Shown: piece by piece, positions 11,417 to 22,900 of the stretch | Numbering within the stretch: the stretch's first letter is position 1 | How the letters are laid out: the number at the start of each line of letters is the position of its first letter | Source: Euonymus europaeus | Taxonomy: Eukaryota; Streptophyta; Magnoliopsida; Celastrales; Celastraceae | NCBI GenBank assembly: GCA_963580455.1 | Contig: OY756966.1 | Coordinates: 13,457,001-13,521,000 of the forward strand | Reading direction: 5' to 3' | DNA length: 64,000 nucleotides | Notes under the pieces: model-generated | Databases searched by the model: none | What the model was told of the DNA's origin: nothing | The model's input: the letters and a program-made list of their open reading frames with translations, nothing else | Translations under genes and position numbers: made by a program

Positions 11417-13062
11417 TGTCACGCCCCGTTTCCGGAGACGCGACTGGGTGCTCTCTCCGCACCCTTCCTAGGTCACTAGTGTGAACATCCGGGATCAACC
11501 GGAAATCCGGCGGCACCTCCCCGTATATCGGAGAGCGCCCACCTGCATCAGAAACGCAGCAACAACAACATCACACTAGCAACCTAGCAAACATAGGCCT
11601 CGGGCCTCAACCACATGCAATCTTGACCCTAGGCCTCAGGCCATCCACTACCAGCATGCACAAACTGATGGCATCACATATAAATCAACACACAGATTTA
11701 TAAAACATCAAATATAACCATCAATCAACATCTACAACCACATACAAGCACCACAGTGCCAAATGGTTATATTCTCTCAACATAGATATACTACGTACAC
11801 CCATATGCATAGAGTATATCTCTAGCATCCTATTCTATCCAGGGCCATCCATGTCATGACCTGCTCACCGATCCGCAGCACCAGTACCCGTACCAGTGTC
11901 TCCTGTGGAAGGAAGAAAGTAAAGGAGTGAGCTAGAAGCTCAGTAGGGTATGAAGTAAACATCAATATAAGCTGAACCAAAAGGAAGCAATGCATCAATA
12001 TGTAACTACCACATGAACGTATACTCAACAAGTTCACATCAACATTTACCCGGATAACCCTTTCGGAGCATAACAACCACAATATCATTGCAACTCAATG
12101 AAATATTGCACGGGAGCAAGCTCACCACAACCAACCACTCCTAGGATCATCCGGTTGCGTGAACCTATCACGCCCGCACCCCACAAGGCAAGTCACTCTT
12201 GACCTTACCCCTAGTGCGTTATCCTACTTGGAATTCACATGACTCAGTGGTAACTCTCATCACCTCGTCATCCCCCCAAGTAGCTTTCAAGAAACCTAAA
12301 GGTTCCCGAGTCCATACCCGGTCCCCCATGCAACTCTAATGCACTATGTCATGACATGCTGAATAGTTATATATATGAACAACCTACATATATATATACA
12401 TAACTACCATGATGCATGAACGGAAATCACATCGTGTCCATAGGAGATGGAACACACACACTCGGGTCATGCAACATCAAGAATCAACAAGAATCACAAT
12501 TTGGGTTCGTTTCCCCTTAGGAGCAATTAAGGCGGAAACACAAAAGAAACGACCAATGAGGAATCGAAAAGCTCTTTACATATCGAAAATGAACGATAGA
12601 AAGAATGGTTGGAAATCCCCTACCTCGTGTCGAGCAAATTACCACAATTTCCCAATTTCGTTCCTAGGGTTTCGGTTTGCCCAAACCTACAATGTGGCAT
12701 AACCGAACCCATTCACACATCAATAAACAACCAACAACTCATATAAACATCAATTAAAATCAATAAATTCGAAATCACTTACTTCTCTCTCTAGAAATTC
12801 CTTCCAAAAATCCTCTAACTCACTCCAAGCTCCACTCAACTCCAAAACACAAACCAATCTACATAAACATCCAAAATCAACCTATAAACAACATATCTAA
12901 AGCATAGCACCCAACTCTTCAAGAATCTAGCAAATCTAGAAAAACCTAGAATTTCCAAAAACTAAGAAAAACTTACCAAAACTCCAAAACCAAGCTTGAA
13001 TCTTCCTCCTTAAGCTTCAAGGATCATCAATCAACAATCTCCAAGTCAATCTCTTGCCAAAA

Positions 13063-13101
13063 TCTCCTTCTCTCTCTTCTTCTCTCTCACTTTCTCTCTC
13101 T
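13063..13101 (-). promoter_or_regulatory. GA-rich tract of LTR 1
   Basis: About 39 bp that is pure CT on the plus strand apart from occasional A, so GA-rich on the element strand. It lies just downstream of the palindrome cluster in element direction. GA tracts near plant transcription starts often lie in core promoters or leaders, but function here is inference. Copies lie at 19399-19437 and 25735-25773. Confidence 0.4.
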
Positions 13102-13170
13102 AGCCGGGCTCTCCAAAAAGAAATATGCAGAAATGTCTAAAAACTGAGCTTAAAAACTGATTTCCCGATA

Positions 13171-13372
13171 ACCGTCCGGACGCCCCAAGTGACCGTCCGG
13201 ACGCTTCACTGTTCTCTCAACACTCTGCCCACTTCGTAGGCTTAACCGTCCGGACGCCTCGTTAGACCGTCCGGACGGTCTACTGTTCACAGCACCAAAA
13301 ATTTTCACTGAATATGAATCTGCCCCAGTTCCTTCACAAACCGTCCGGACGGCTGTTTTAACCGTCCGGACG
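13171..13372 (-). promoter_or_regulatory. Palindromic ACCGTCCGGACG cluster in U3 of LTR 1
   Basis: Six copies of ACCGTCCGGACG start at 13171, 13192, 13245, 13266, 13340 and 13361. They form three pairs with exactly 21 bp between starts; the pairs are 74 and 95 bp apart. The core CGTCCGGACG is a perfect palindrome and CpG-rich. Position 216-418 bp from the U3 end and regular spacing suggest a protein-binding array or a methylation target. The binding factor is unknown. Confidence 0.6.
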
Positions 13373-13588
13373 GTGTCTGTTTTCCAGAAACCCAGTTTTC
13401 TTAAATTTTATTTTCCGGCTCGGTTCAAGCTTCGATTTGATATATTACGGGCCCGAAACGGACATGTATACTAAAAGTTATGCCCCATTTACCGAACCAA
13501 GCTCCAAAACTATTTTTCTATGATTCCGTACCTCACGGATCATCCGTATTTCGACTCAAAACTAAAATTTTTGGGTCGGGGTTTCACA

Positions 13589-13601
13589 TCCTTCCCCCCT
13601 T
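13589..13601 (-). other. Polypurine tract of left unit
   Basis: The element strand reads AAGGGGGGAAGGA immediately before the LTR start TGTGAAACC. This is the standard site of plus-strand DNA priming. Just upstream, next to the pol stop codon, is the short inverted repeat AAATTTCGGGACGAAATTT (about 13607-13625), a configuration common beside the PPT of plant Ty3/gypsy elements. Confidence 0.9.
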
Positions 13602-13626
13602 AATAAAATTTCGTCCCGAAATTTAA

Positions 13627-16600
13627 CTACACACACGTACCTGAATCTCCGAACAACTCCGGGTACCTTTCCTTCATTCGAGACTCCAACTCCCAAGTTG
13701 CTTCTTCAACTCCGTGGTACATCCACATCACTTTTACCAATGGTATCACACTCGACCTCGTGACCTTGTTCTGTCGGTCTAGAATCTTCACCGGGTGAAG
13801 AGTGTAGCTCCCATCTTCCTCAACTTCCAACGTAGTCCAATCTATCACATGCGACGGATCCGGCTCATATTTCCGAAGCATAGATACATGGAATACATTG
13901 TGAACCTTCTCAAGCTTCGGTGGAAGTGCCAAACGGTACGCCACCGGTCCAACTGTCTCCAAAATCTCAAATGGCCCCACAAACCTCGGTGCCAACTTCC
14001 CATGTTTGCTATATCTCTGAATTCCCCGTCTCGGACTAACCTTCAAGAAAACCTTATCGCCTACAGCGAACTCCAAAGGTCTCCTCCTCCGGTCAGCATA
14101 AGACTTCTGTCGGTTCTGTGCTGTGATCAACCGCTTCCGTATCTCATCAACTCTCTCTCGTGCTTCTTTGACCATCTCCGGTCCTGACACAACTTTCTCA
14201 CCAACCTCTGCCCAACACAAGGGCGACCTACAAGGCCTCCCGTAGAGCGCCTCGTAAGGTGCCATCCCGATACTACTTTGGAAAGAGTTGTTATACACAA
14301 ACTCCGCCAAATGTAAGTACCGATCCCAACTTCCTCCAAAATCAACTACACATGCCCGTAGCATATCCTCCAGAACCTGTATGGTTCTCTCACTCTGTCC
14401 GTCACTCTGAGGATGATAAGCTGTAGAGAAATCCAACTTCGTTCCCAATGCCTCCTGTAAGCTACTCCAGAATCTACCTGTGAACCTCGGGTCTCGGTCC
14501 GACACGATAGATAATGGAATTCCGTGAAGTCTCACAATCTCCTTGATATACATAGTACTCAAGGTCTCCAATGAATCTGTCTTGTTCATGGGTAAGAAGT
14601 GTGCAGACTTAGTCAATCTGTCCACTATCACCCAAACCGCATCATGCCTCCTCTGAGTCATTGGCAATGCCGTCACAAAGTCCATTGTGATCTTCTCCCA
14701 CTTCCATTCCGCTACTGGTAATGGTTGCAACAATCCAGCTGGTCTCTGATGTTCTGCCTTCACTTGTTGACAAGTAAGACACTTCGTCACAAATCTAGCA
14801 ACATCGGCCTTCATACCCTTCCACCAGAAACTCTGCCTCAAGTCTCGGTACATCTTCGTACCCCCGGGATGCATAGCAAACCAAGAATGATGTGCTTCCT
14901 TTAGAATCTCCTGTCTCAACTCATCATCTTCGGGAACCACTAACCTTCCCGCATATCGTACTCCACCATCATTCCCTCGAAGCCATCCAAGACTCTCATC
15001 AATCACATCAAATGCATGATCTCCATTTTGTGCATCTATAACCTTCTGAACCATCATAGGTCTCGAAGTCATAGAACACAAATGCATCTTTTCCTCTTGA
15101 CTCTTCAACTCCAATCCAAACTCATTGATTGTCTCCACAATTTCCCACTCATGCATGAATAAGCTAGCAACCTTCTGCTTCCTACTCAATGCATCCGCAA
15201 CCACATTCGCTTTACCAGGATGGTATTGCAAATTAAAATCAAAATCCTCCAAGTACTCCATCCACCGCCTTTGCCGTAAGTTCAACTCTTTTTGGGTGAA
15301 TAGGTACTTGAGGCTTTTGTGATCCGAGAACACCTCAAACGTCTCTCCGTAGAGATAATACCTCCACTGCTTAAGAGCAAATACCACTGCCGCCAACTCC
15401 AGATCATGCACCGGATAATTCCTCTCATGTGTCTTCAACAACCTCGAACCATACTCTATCACTCGGCCCTGCTGCATCAACACACAACCCAACCCAACTC
15501 CAGATGCATCGCAATACACCTGATAGCCAACATTCCTCTCCGGAACTACTAACACTGGAGGTGTTGTCAACCTTTTCTTCAACTCTTCAAATGCGGCCTC
15601 ACACTCGTCTGTCCACACAAACGGCGTACCCTTCTTCGTGAGCTGCGTCATCGGCGAAGCAACTCTTGAGAAGTCCTCAATAAACCTCCGGTAGTATCCT
15701 GCCAATCCTAGGAAACTCCGGATCTCAGTCACATTCTTCGGCCTCTCCCAATTCAAAACTGACTCAACTTTGGAGTAGTCAACCGCTATGCCTTCTTGAG
15801 TGATCACATGGCCTAGGAACTTCACTTCCGTGGCCCAAAATTCACACTTACTCAATTTAGCATACAGTTGATTCTCCCTCAATGTCTGTAACACTACCCT
15901 CAAGTGTTCTTCATGCTCTTCCTCCGTAGGAGAATAAATCAGTATATCATCAATAAACACAACTACAAACTTGTCCAAAAACGGTCGAAGAACCCTTTGC
16001 ATTAGGTCCATGAATACCGCCGGGGCATTTGTCAACCCAAACGGCATCACAAGGAACTCATAATGTCCATAACGAGTTCTAAATGCTGTTTTCTGGATAT
16101 CCTCATCCTTAATCCTCAACTGATGATAACCCGACCTCAAGTCAATCTTAGAGAAATGCCTAGCACCTCTCAATTGGTCAAACAAATCATTGATCCTAGG
16201 CAACGGATACTTATTCCTCACTGTAACCTTATTCAACTGCCTATAATCAATACACATCCTCAAACTTCCGTCTTTCTTCTTGACGAACAACACCGGTGCT
16301 CCCCACGGGGACACACTCGGTCTAATGAATCCCAAGTCTAGCAACTCCTCTAATTGAGAACTCAACTCCTTCAACTCTGCTGGAGCCATCCGATACGGCG
16401 GAATCGAAATTGGTTTGACATTCGGATGTAACTCAATAGCAAAGTCTATCTCCCTCTTCGGAGGTAATCCCGGCAACTCTTCCGGAAATACATCCATAAA
16501 CTCTTCCACTACCCGAATCATAGTAGCTACATCTCCCTTAGGAGCCGAACTCACCAAACTCGCAACTCTACAATCTTGGTACGAAGGATTATCCATGAAA

Positions 16601-16824
16601 TGTGGGCATGGAATCCCCTTCGATCCCCTCAACTGAATTACTCCTCCCTCGGGTGCTCTAAGAGTAATCTTCCTCCCCCAAAAGTCAAGCAACCCTTGGT
16701 GCTTCGTCAACCAATCAACTCCAAGAATCACATCAAAATCCTGGAAATCTAATACATACAAGTCGGCTTTCAGAGATATTTCTCCAAACCGACACTCACA
16801 TCCGAACACTACTCCCTCCAACAT
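13627..16824 (-). CDS. pol: Pol fragment: RT, RNase H, integrase, chromodomain (left unit)
   Basis: 1065 residues. It opens inside the end of the protease domain (residues 31-39, DVILGVDWL), so the Met at 16824 is an internal codon and not an authentic start. Reverse transcriptase spans about 120-345, with catalytic D228 (FSKIDL) and F-I-D-D at 290-293. RNase H spans about 430-550, with D439, E476 and D501. Integrase has a zinc-binding HHCC (H645 or H646, H652, C682, C685) and D715, D776, E812; the last two are 35 residues apart, the canonical D,D-35-E. A GPF module is near 943-965. The C-terminal chromodomain is about 1010-1058, ending in VEEATWE and RYPELF. It would copy and integrate the element, with the chromodomain directing it to chromatin. 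All catalytic residues are present, but gag and protease upstream are broken. Confidence 0.93.
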   Translation of the reverse strand: MLEGVVFGCECRFGEISLKADLYVLDFQDFDVILGVDWLTKHQGLLDFWGRKITLRAPEGGVIQLRGSKGIPCPHFMDNPSYQDCRVASLVSSAPKGDVATMIRVVEEFMDVFPEELPGLPPKREIDFAIELHPNVKPISIPPYRMAPAELKELSSQLEELLDLGFIRPSVSPWGAPVLFVKKKDGSLRMCIDYRQLNKVTVRNKYPLPRINDLFDQLRGARHFSKIDLRSGYHQLRIKDEDIQKTAFRTRYGHYEFLVMPFGLTNAPAVFMDLMQRVLRPFLDKFVVVFIDDILIYSPTEEEHEEHLRVVLQTLRENQLYAKLSKCEFWATEVKFLGHVITQEGIAVDYSKVESVLNWERPKNVTEIRSFLGLAGYYRRFIEDFSRVASPMTQLTKKGTPFVWTDECEAAFEELKKRLTTPPVLVVPERNVGYQVYCDASGVGLGCVLMQQGRVIEYGSRLLKTHERNYPVHDLELAAVVFALKQWRYYLYGETFEVFSDHKSLKYLFTQKELNLRQRRWMEYLEDFDFNLQYHPGKANVVADALSRKQKVASLFMHEWEIVETINEFGLELKSQEEKMHLCSMTSRPMMVQKVIDAQNGDHAFDVIDESLGWLRGNDGGVRYAGRLVVPEDDELRQEILKEAHHSWFAMHPGGTKMYRDLRQSFWWKGMKADVARFVTKCLTCQQVKAEHQRPAGLLQPLPVAEWKWEKITMDFVTALPMTQRRHDAVWVIVDRLTKSAHFLPMNKTDSLETLSTMYIKEIVRLHGIPLSIVSDRDPRFTGRFWSSLQEALGTKLDFSTAYHPQSDGQSERTIQVLEDMLRACVVDFGGSWDRYLHLAEFVYNNSFQSSIGMAPYEALYGRPCRSPLCWAEVGEKVVSGPEMVKEARERVDEIRKRLITAQNRQKSYADRRRRPLEFAVGDKVFLKVSPRRGIQRYSKHGKLAPRFVGPFEILETVGPVAYRLALPPKLEKVHNVFHVSMLRKYEPDPSHVIDWTTLEVEEDGSYTLHPVKILDRQNKVTRSSVIPLVKVMWMYHGVEEATWELESRMKERYPELFGDSGTCV

Positions 16825-17046
16825 GGTAAGGACACCGTAAACATTCTCCTAATCGGCGAAATCTCCACCGCTAGTGCGTTCGCTAACGAACTAGTAATAA
16901 ACGACGAAGTAGCTCCAAATCACACAAAACTCTTGCCCAACTATTCGAAATCAAGAATGTACCTAGGCCACTCCACTCAGATAATAGAAAACAAACTTCA
17001 CCCGCCGCTCATCGGGTATCTCTAACGTATCCATCCTCATGCTCAA
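16825..17046 (-). pseudogene. Broken gag/protease junction (left unit)
   Basis: Between the gag stop and the pol frame lie fragments of both proteins. Just past the gag stop the same frame continues with gag-like LSMRMDTLEIPDERRVKF and reaches a second stop near 16966. There the sequence switches to the N-terminal part of protease, so the rest of capsid and the zinc-knuckle nucleocapsid are missing (junction about 16960-16970). In the protease, the active-site region near 16911-16924 has an Asp codon followed by two bases before GGA GCT, consistent with a 1-nt loss. The following stretch, GATSSFITSSLANAL, is in a different frame from pol, so another frame change lies before 16824. The protease cannot be made from this copy. 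Confidence 0.8.
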
Positions 17047-17583
17047 CTAATTGAACCACTCCTCCGCCCCCATACCCGTTCCATCTCCAGAAAATGTTGG
17101 AGGAGTAGTCCTCCTCAATTGGTCCACCTCATACATCCCTCTCCCAGCTCTAGGTACTGTTGCTACCTCAGTTGTAGCCTCTGGTACAACTCCCTCAGCA
17201 CGAGTGCCAGTAGCACCCATCGCCTGAGCCACTGCCTGAGCTATGGTCTGCGCCTGTGTCTGCACCATACTCATCATAAAACTAGTAAGACTCTCCATCG
17301 TCACTGGTTGCCCCCCTGTAGTAACAGGAGCAACCTGCACCTCAGGTGGTGCCTGCTGATCATCACTCTCCATCGGTAGTCCCTCTTGAACTATCTCTTC
17401 CTCTCTCAACTCTGGATCCACATTCGGAACCGAATCCTCAGTGCTAGGAGTGCCTCTTGTGACACGTTCCACCCCAACACTACGGCCTCTACCTCGGCCC
17501 CTACCAACTCCCCGTCGGCCTCTGCCACGAGGTACTACAGTCCCACTCTCGGACCTGGTAGTTCTACGGGTATTCATCTGCAT
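17047..17583 (-). CDS. gag: Gag N-terminal fragment, truncated (left unit)
   Basis: 178 residues from Met at 17583 to TAG at 17047-17049. Residues 18-36 are Arg/Gly-rich; a low-complexity Gln/Ala region lies near 108-124. The end, TPPTFSGDG...GAEEWF, is the typical entry into the plant retrotransposon Gag (capsid) domain. The frame stops right after EEWFN, and gag-like sequence continues past the TAG, so the stop is a lesion and not a natural end. An alternative first Met lies two codons downstream. The ORF follows a 154-nt leader after the PBS. It would lack most of capsid and all of the zinc knuckle, so it should not assemble particles alone. Confidence 0.85.
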   Translation of the reverse strand: MQMNTRRTTRSESGTVVPRGRGRRGVGRGRGRGRSVGVERVTRGTPSTEDSVPNVDPELREEEIVQEGLPMESDDQQAPPEVQVAPVTTGGQPVTMESLTSFMMSMVQTQAQTIAQAVAQAMGATGTRAEGVVPEATTEVATVPRAGRGMYEVDQLRRTTPPTFSGDGTGMGAEEWFN

Positions 17584-17737
17584 GGCAAACAGACAATACC
17601 ATTTAACCCACTACTCACACGAGGATTTAAGGGGAAAAGAAAACATACCGGATCAGTAGCAGTCGTGACATGGCCTGGATATACTACTTTACAACTAGGA
17701 CCCAACACCCCAGATCCTATAAAGAGCCGTAAACCTC
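17584..17737 (-). other. Untranslated leader between PBS and gag (left unit)
   Basis: 154 bp between the primer-binding site and the first gag Met. On the element strand it begins GAGGTTTACGGCTC and contains no open frame of note. Packaging signals would be expected here, but none is recognisable by eye. Confidence 0.6.
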
Positions 17738-17749
17738 GCTCTGATACCA
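17738..17749 (-). other. Primer-binding site, initiator tRNA-Met (left unit)
   Basis: The element strand reads TGGTATCAGAGC, the complement of the 3' end of plant initiator tRNA-Met. It sits 3 nt inside the LTR2 edge (spacer ATT). This primes minus-strand DNA synthesis. The intact site means the left unit could still be copied if proteins were supplied in trans. Confidence 0.95.
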
Positions 17750-17752
17750 AAT

Positions 17753-19924
17753 TGTCACGCCCCGTTTCCGGAGACGCGACTGGGTGCTCTCTCCGCACCC
17801 TTCCTAGGTCACTAGTGTGAACATCCGGGATCAACCGGAAATCCGGCGGCACCTCCCCGTATATCGGAGAGCGCCCACCTGCATCAGAAACGCAGCAACA
17901 ACAACATCACACTAGCAACCTAGCAAACATAGGCCTCGGGCCTCAACCACATGCAATCTTGACCCTAGGCCTCAGGCCATCCACTACCAGCATGCACAAA
18001 CTGATGGCATCACATATAAATCAACACACAGATTTATAAAACATCAAATATAACCATCAATCAACATCTACAACCACATACAAGCACCACAGTGCCAAAT
18101 GGTTATATTCTCTCAACATAGATATACTACGTACACCCATATGCATAGAGTATATCTCTAGCATCCTATTCTATCCAGGGCCATCCATGTCATGACCTGC
18201 TCACCGATCCGCAGCACCAGTACCCGTACCAGTGTCTCCTGTGGAAGGAAGAAAGTAAAGGAGTGAGCTAGAAGCTCAGTAGGGTATGAAGTAAACATCA
18301 ATATAAGCTGAACCAAAAGGAAGCAATGCATCAATATGTAACTACCACATGAACGTATACTCAACAAGTTCACATCAACATTTACCCGGATAACCCTTTC
18401 GGAGCATAACAACCACAATATCATTGCAACTCAATGAAATATTGCACGGGAGCAAGCTCACCACAACCAACCACTCCTAGGATCATCCGGTTGCGTGAAC
18501 CTATCACGCCCGCACCCCACAAGGCAAGTCACTCTTGACCTTACCCCTAGTGCGTTATCCTACTTGGAATTCACATGACTCAGTGGTAACTCTCATCACC
18601 TCGTCATCCCCCCAAGTAGCTTTCAAGAAACCTAAAGGTTCCCGAGTCCATACCCGGTCCCCCATGCAACTCTAATGCACTATGTCATGACATGCTGAAT
18701 AGTTATATATATGAACAACCTACATATATATATACATAACTACCATGATGCATGAACGGAAATCACATCGTGTCCATAGGAGATGGAACACACACACTCG
18801 GGTCATGCAACATCAAGAATCAACAAGAATCACAATTTGGGTTCGTTTCCCCTTAGGAGCAATTAAGGCGGAAACACAAAAGAAACGACCAATGAGGAAT
18901 CGAAAAGCTCTTTACATATCGAAAATGAACGATAGAAAGAATGGTTGGAAATCCCCTACCTCGTGTCGAGCAAATTACCACAATTTCCCAATTTCGTTCC
19001 TAGGGTTTCGGTTTGCCCAAACCTACAATGTGGCATAACCGAACCCATTCACACATCAATAAACAACCAACAACTCATATAAACATCAATTAAAATCAAT
19101 AAATTCGAAATCACTTACTTCTCTCTCTAGAAATTCCTTCCAAAAATCCTCTAACTCACTCCAAGCTCCACTCAACTCCAAAACACAAACCAATCTACAT
19201 AAACATCCAAAATCAACCTATAAACAACATATCTAAAGCATAGCACCCAACTCTTCAAGAATCTAGCAAATCTAGAAAAACCTAGAATTTCCAAAAACTA
19301 AGAAAAACTTACCAAAACTCCAAAACCAAGCTTGAATCTTCCTCCTTAAGCTTCAAGGATCATCAATCAACAATCTCCAAGTCAATCTCTTGCCAAAATC
19401 TCCTTCTCTCTCTTCTTCTCTCTCACTTTCTCTCTCTAGCCGGGCTCTCCAAAAAGAAATATGCAGAAATGTCTAAAAACTGAGCTTAAAAACTGATTTC
19501 CCGATAACCGTCCGGACGCCCCAAGTGACCGTCCGGACGCTTCACTGTTCTCTCAACACTCTGCCCACTTCGTAGGCTTAACCGTCCGGACGCCTCGTTA
19601 GACCGTCCGGACGGTCTACTGTTCACAGCACCAAAAATTTTCACTGAATATGAATCTGCCCCAGTTCCTTCACAAACCGTCCGGACGGCTGTTTTAACCG
19701 TCCGGACGGTGTCTGTTTTCCAGAAACCCAGTTTTCTTAAATTTTATTTTCCGGCTCGGTTCAAGCTTCGATTTGATATATTACGGGCCCGAAACGGACA
19801 TGTATACTAAAAGTTATGCCCCATTTACCGAACCAAGCTCCAAAACTATTTTTCTATGATTCCGTACCTCACGGATCATCCGTATTTCGACTCAAAACTA
19901 AAATTTTTGGGTCGGGGTTTCACA
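17753..19924 (-). repeat. LTR 2 (shared middle LTR), 2172 bp
   Basis: It serves as 5' LTR for the left unit (PBS on its left) and 3' LTR for the right unit (PPT on its right). It has the same length as LTR 1 and LTR 3, and no difference was seen on spot comparison. Palindrome starts are 19507, 19528, 19581, 19602, 19676 and 19697; the GA tract is at 19399-19437. No target duplication separates the two units here, which argues against two independent insertions. Confidence 0.95.
19507..19708 (-). promoter_or_regulatory. Palindromic ACCGTCCGGACG cluster in LTR 2
   Basis: Same six motifs in three 21-bp pairs as in LTR 1, shifted by exactly 6336 bp. As the central LTR, this copy could drive the left unit if active. 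Confidence 0.6.
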
Positions 19925-19937
19925 TCCTTCCCCCCTT
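19925..19937 (-). other. Polypurine tract of right unit
   Basis: The element strand reads AAGGGGGGAAGGA, adjoining TGTGAAACC of LTR 2. It is identical to the left unit's tract. Confidence 0.9.
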
Positions 19938-19962
19938 AATAAAATTTCGTCCCGAAATTTAA

Positions 19963-22900
19963 CTACACACACGTACCTGAATCTCCGAACAACTCCGGGT
20001 ACCTTTCCTTCATTCGAGACTCCAACTCCCAAGTTGCTTCTTCAACTCCGTGGTACATCCACATCACTTTTACCAATGGTATCACACTCGACCTCGTGAC
20101 CTTGTTCTGTCGGTCTAGAATCTTCACCGGGTGAAGAGTGTAGCTCCCATCTTCCTCAACTTCCAACGTAGTCCAATCTATCACATGCGACGGATCCGGC
20201 TCATATTTCCGAAGCATAGATACATGGAATACATTGTGAACCTTCTCAAGCTTCGGTGGAAGTGCCAAACGGTACGCCACCGGTCCAACTGTCTCCAAAA
20301 TCTCAAATGGCCCCACAAACCTCGGTGCCAACTTCCCATGTTTGCTATATCTCTGAATTCCCCGTCTCGGACTAACCTTCAAGAAAACCTTATCGCCTAC
20401 AGCGAACTCCAAAGGTCTCCTCCTCCGGTCAGCATAAGACTTCTGTCGGTTCTGTGCTGTGATCAACCGCTTCCGTATCTCATCAACTCTCTCTCGTGCT
20501 TCTTTGACCATCTCCGGTCCTGACACAACTTTCTCACCAACCTCTGCCCAACACAAGGGCGACCTACAAGGCCTCCCGTAGAGCGCCTCGTAAGGTGCCA
20601 TCCCGATACTACTTTGGAAAGAGTTGTTATACACAAACTCCGCCAAATGTAAGTACCGATCCCAACTTCCTCCAAAATCAACTACACATGCCCGTAGCAT
20701 ATCCTCCAGAACCTGTATGGTTCTCTCACTCTGTCCGTCACTCTGAGGATGATAAGCTGTAGAGAAATCCAACTTCGTTCCCAATGCCTCCTGTAAGCTA
20801 CTCCAGAATCTACCTGTGAACCTCGGGTCTCGGTCCGACACGATAGATAATGGAATTCCGTGAAGTCTCACAATCTCCTTGATATACATAGTACTCAAGG
20901 TCTCCAATGAATCTGTCTTGTTCATGGGTAAGAAGTGTGCAGACTTAGTCAATCTGTCCACTATCACCCAAACCGCATCATGCCTCCTCTGAGTCATTGG
21001 CAATGCCGTCACAAAGTCCATTGTGATCTTCTCCCACTTCCATTCCGCTACTGGTAATGGTTGCAACAATCCAGCTGGTCTCTGATGTTCTGCCTTCACT
21101 TGTTGACAAGTAAGACACTTCGTCACAAATCTAGCAACATCGGCCTTCATACCCTTCCACCAGAAACTCTGCCTCAAGTCTCGGTACATCTTCGTACCCC
21201 CGGGATGCATAGCAAACCAAGAATGATGTGCTTCCTTTAGAATCTCCTGTCTCAACTCATCATCTTCGGGAACCACTAACCTTCCCGCATATCGTACTCC
21301 ACCATCATTCCCTCGAAGCCATCCAAGACTCTCATCAATCACATCAAATGCATGATCTCCATTTTGTGCATCTATAACCTTCTGAACCATCATAGGTCTC
21401 GAAGTCATAGAACACAAATGCATCTTTTCCTCTTGACTCTTCAACTCCAATCCAAACTCATTGATTGTCTCCACAATTTCCCACTCATGCATGAATAAGC
21501 TAGCAACCTTCTGCTTCCTACTCAATGCATCCGCAACCACATTCGCTTTACCAGGATGGTATTGCAAATTAAAATCAAAATCCTCCAAGTACTCCATCCA
21601 CCGCCTTTGCCGTAAGTTCAACTCTTTTTGGGTGAATAGGTACTTGAGGCTTTTGTGATCCGAGAACACCTCAAACGTCTCTCCGTAGAGATAATACCTC
21701 CACTGCTTAAGAGCAAATACCACTGCCGCCAACTCCAGATCATGCACCGGATAATTCCTCTCATGTGTCTTCAACAACCTCGAACCATACTCTATCACTC
21801 GGCCCTGCTGCATCAACACACAACCCAACCCAACTCCAGATGCATCGCAATACACCTGATAGCCAACATTCCTCTCCGGAACTACTAACACTGGAGGTGT
21901 TGTCAACCTTTTCTTCAACTCTTCAAATGCGGCCTCACACTCGTCTGTCCACACAAACGGCGTACCCTTCTTCGTGAGCTGCGTCATCGGCGAAGCAACT
22001 CTTGAGAAGTCCTCAATAAACCTCCGGTAGTATCCTGCCAATCCTAGGAAACTCCGGATCTCAGTCACATTCTTCGGCCTCTCCCAATTCAAAACTGACT
22101 CAACTTTGGAGTAGTCAACCGCTATGCCTTCTTGAGTGATCACATGGCCTAGGAACTTCACTTCCGTGGCCCAAAATTCACACTTACTCAATTTAGCATA
22201 CAGTTGATTCTCCCTCAATGTCTGTAACACTACCCTCAAGTGTTCTTCATGCTCTTCCTCCGTAGGAGAATAAATCAGTATATCATCAATAAACACAACT
22301 ACAAACTTGTCCAAAAACGGTCGAAGAACCCTTTGCATTAGGTCCATGAATACCGCCGGGGCATTTGTCAACCCAAACGGCATCACAAGGAACTCATAAT
22401 GTCCATAACGAGTTCTCAATGCTGTTTTCTGGATATCCTCATCCTTAATCCTCAACTGATGATAACCCGACCTCAAGTCAATCTTAGAGAAATGCCTAGC
22501 ACCTCTCAATTGGTCAAACAAATCATTGATCCTAGGCAACGGATACTTATTCCTCACTGTAACCTTATTCAACTGCCTATAATCAATACACATCCTCAAA
22601 CTTCCGTCTTTCTTCTTGACGAACAACACCGGTGCTCCCCACGGGGACACACTCGGTCTAATGAATCCCAAGTCTAGCAACTCCTCTAATTGAGAACTCA
22701 ACTCCTTCAACTCTGCTGGAGCCATCCGATACGGCGGAATCGAAATTGGTTTGACATTCGGATGTAACTCAATAGCAAAGTCTATCTCCCTCTTCGGAGG
22801 TAATCCCGGCAACTCTTCCGGAAATACATCCATAAACTCTTCCACTACCCGAATCATAGTAGCTACATCTCCCTTAGGAGCCGAACTCACCAAACTCGCA

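Larger units (their letters stand above)
11417..13588 (-). repeat. LTR 1 (3' LTR of left unit), 2172 bp
   Basis: On the minus strand it starts TGTGAAACCCCGACCC, directly after the polypurine tract, and ends GGCGTGACA, next to the target duplication. Element-strand contents in order are: a U3-like part with six ACCGTCCGGACG palindromes (13171-13372), a GA-rich tract (13063-13101), then an AT-rich leader-like region with a TA-rich run (12387-12400) that could serve as a TATA element. I cannot fix the transcription start. Short open frames in the LTR lack recognisable domains. By eye it appears identical to the other two LTRs. Confidence 0.95.

Noticed and set aside
11307..11516. Open frame spanning the satellite/LTR junction
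   Set aside because: A chance fusion of satellite and LTR end; its LTR part recurs with different upstream sequence in the other LTRs.
11822..12088. 88-residue open frame inside each LTR (also 18158-18424, 24494-24760)
   Set aside because: No recognisable domain. It is identical in all LTRs simply because the LTRs are identical, and lies in probable leader sequence.
12409..12702. 97-residue antisense open frame inside each LTR (also 18745-19038, 25081-25374)
   Set aside because: It runs opposite to the element, with low-complexity basic composition and no family resemblance.
13795..16636. Plus-strand open frames opposite pol
   Set aside because: They are shadows of the highly biased pol frame on the other strand; none resembles a protein family.
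13589..17752. Possible envelope gene or extra ORF
   Set aside because: Only 38 bp separate the pol stop from the LTR and no additional frame is present, so this is a retrotransposon and not an env-bearing element.
17753..19924. Two independent insertions side by side
   Set aside because: No satellite or target duplication occurs at the middle LTR, which is shared by both units.
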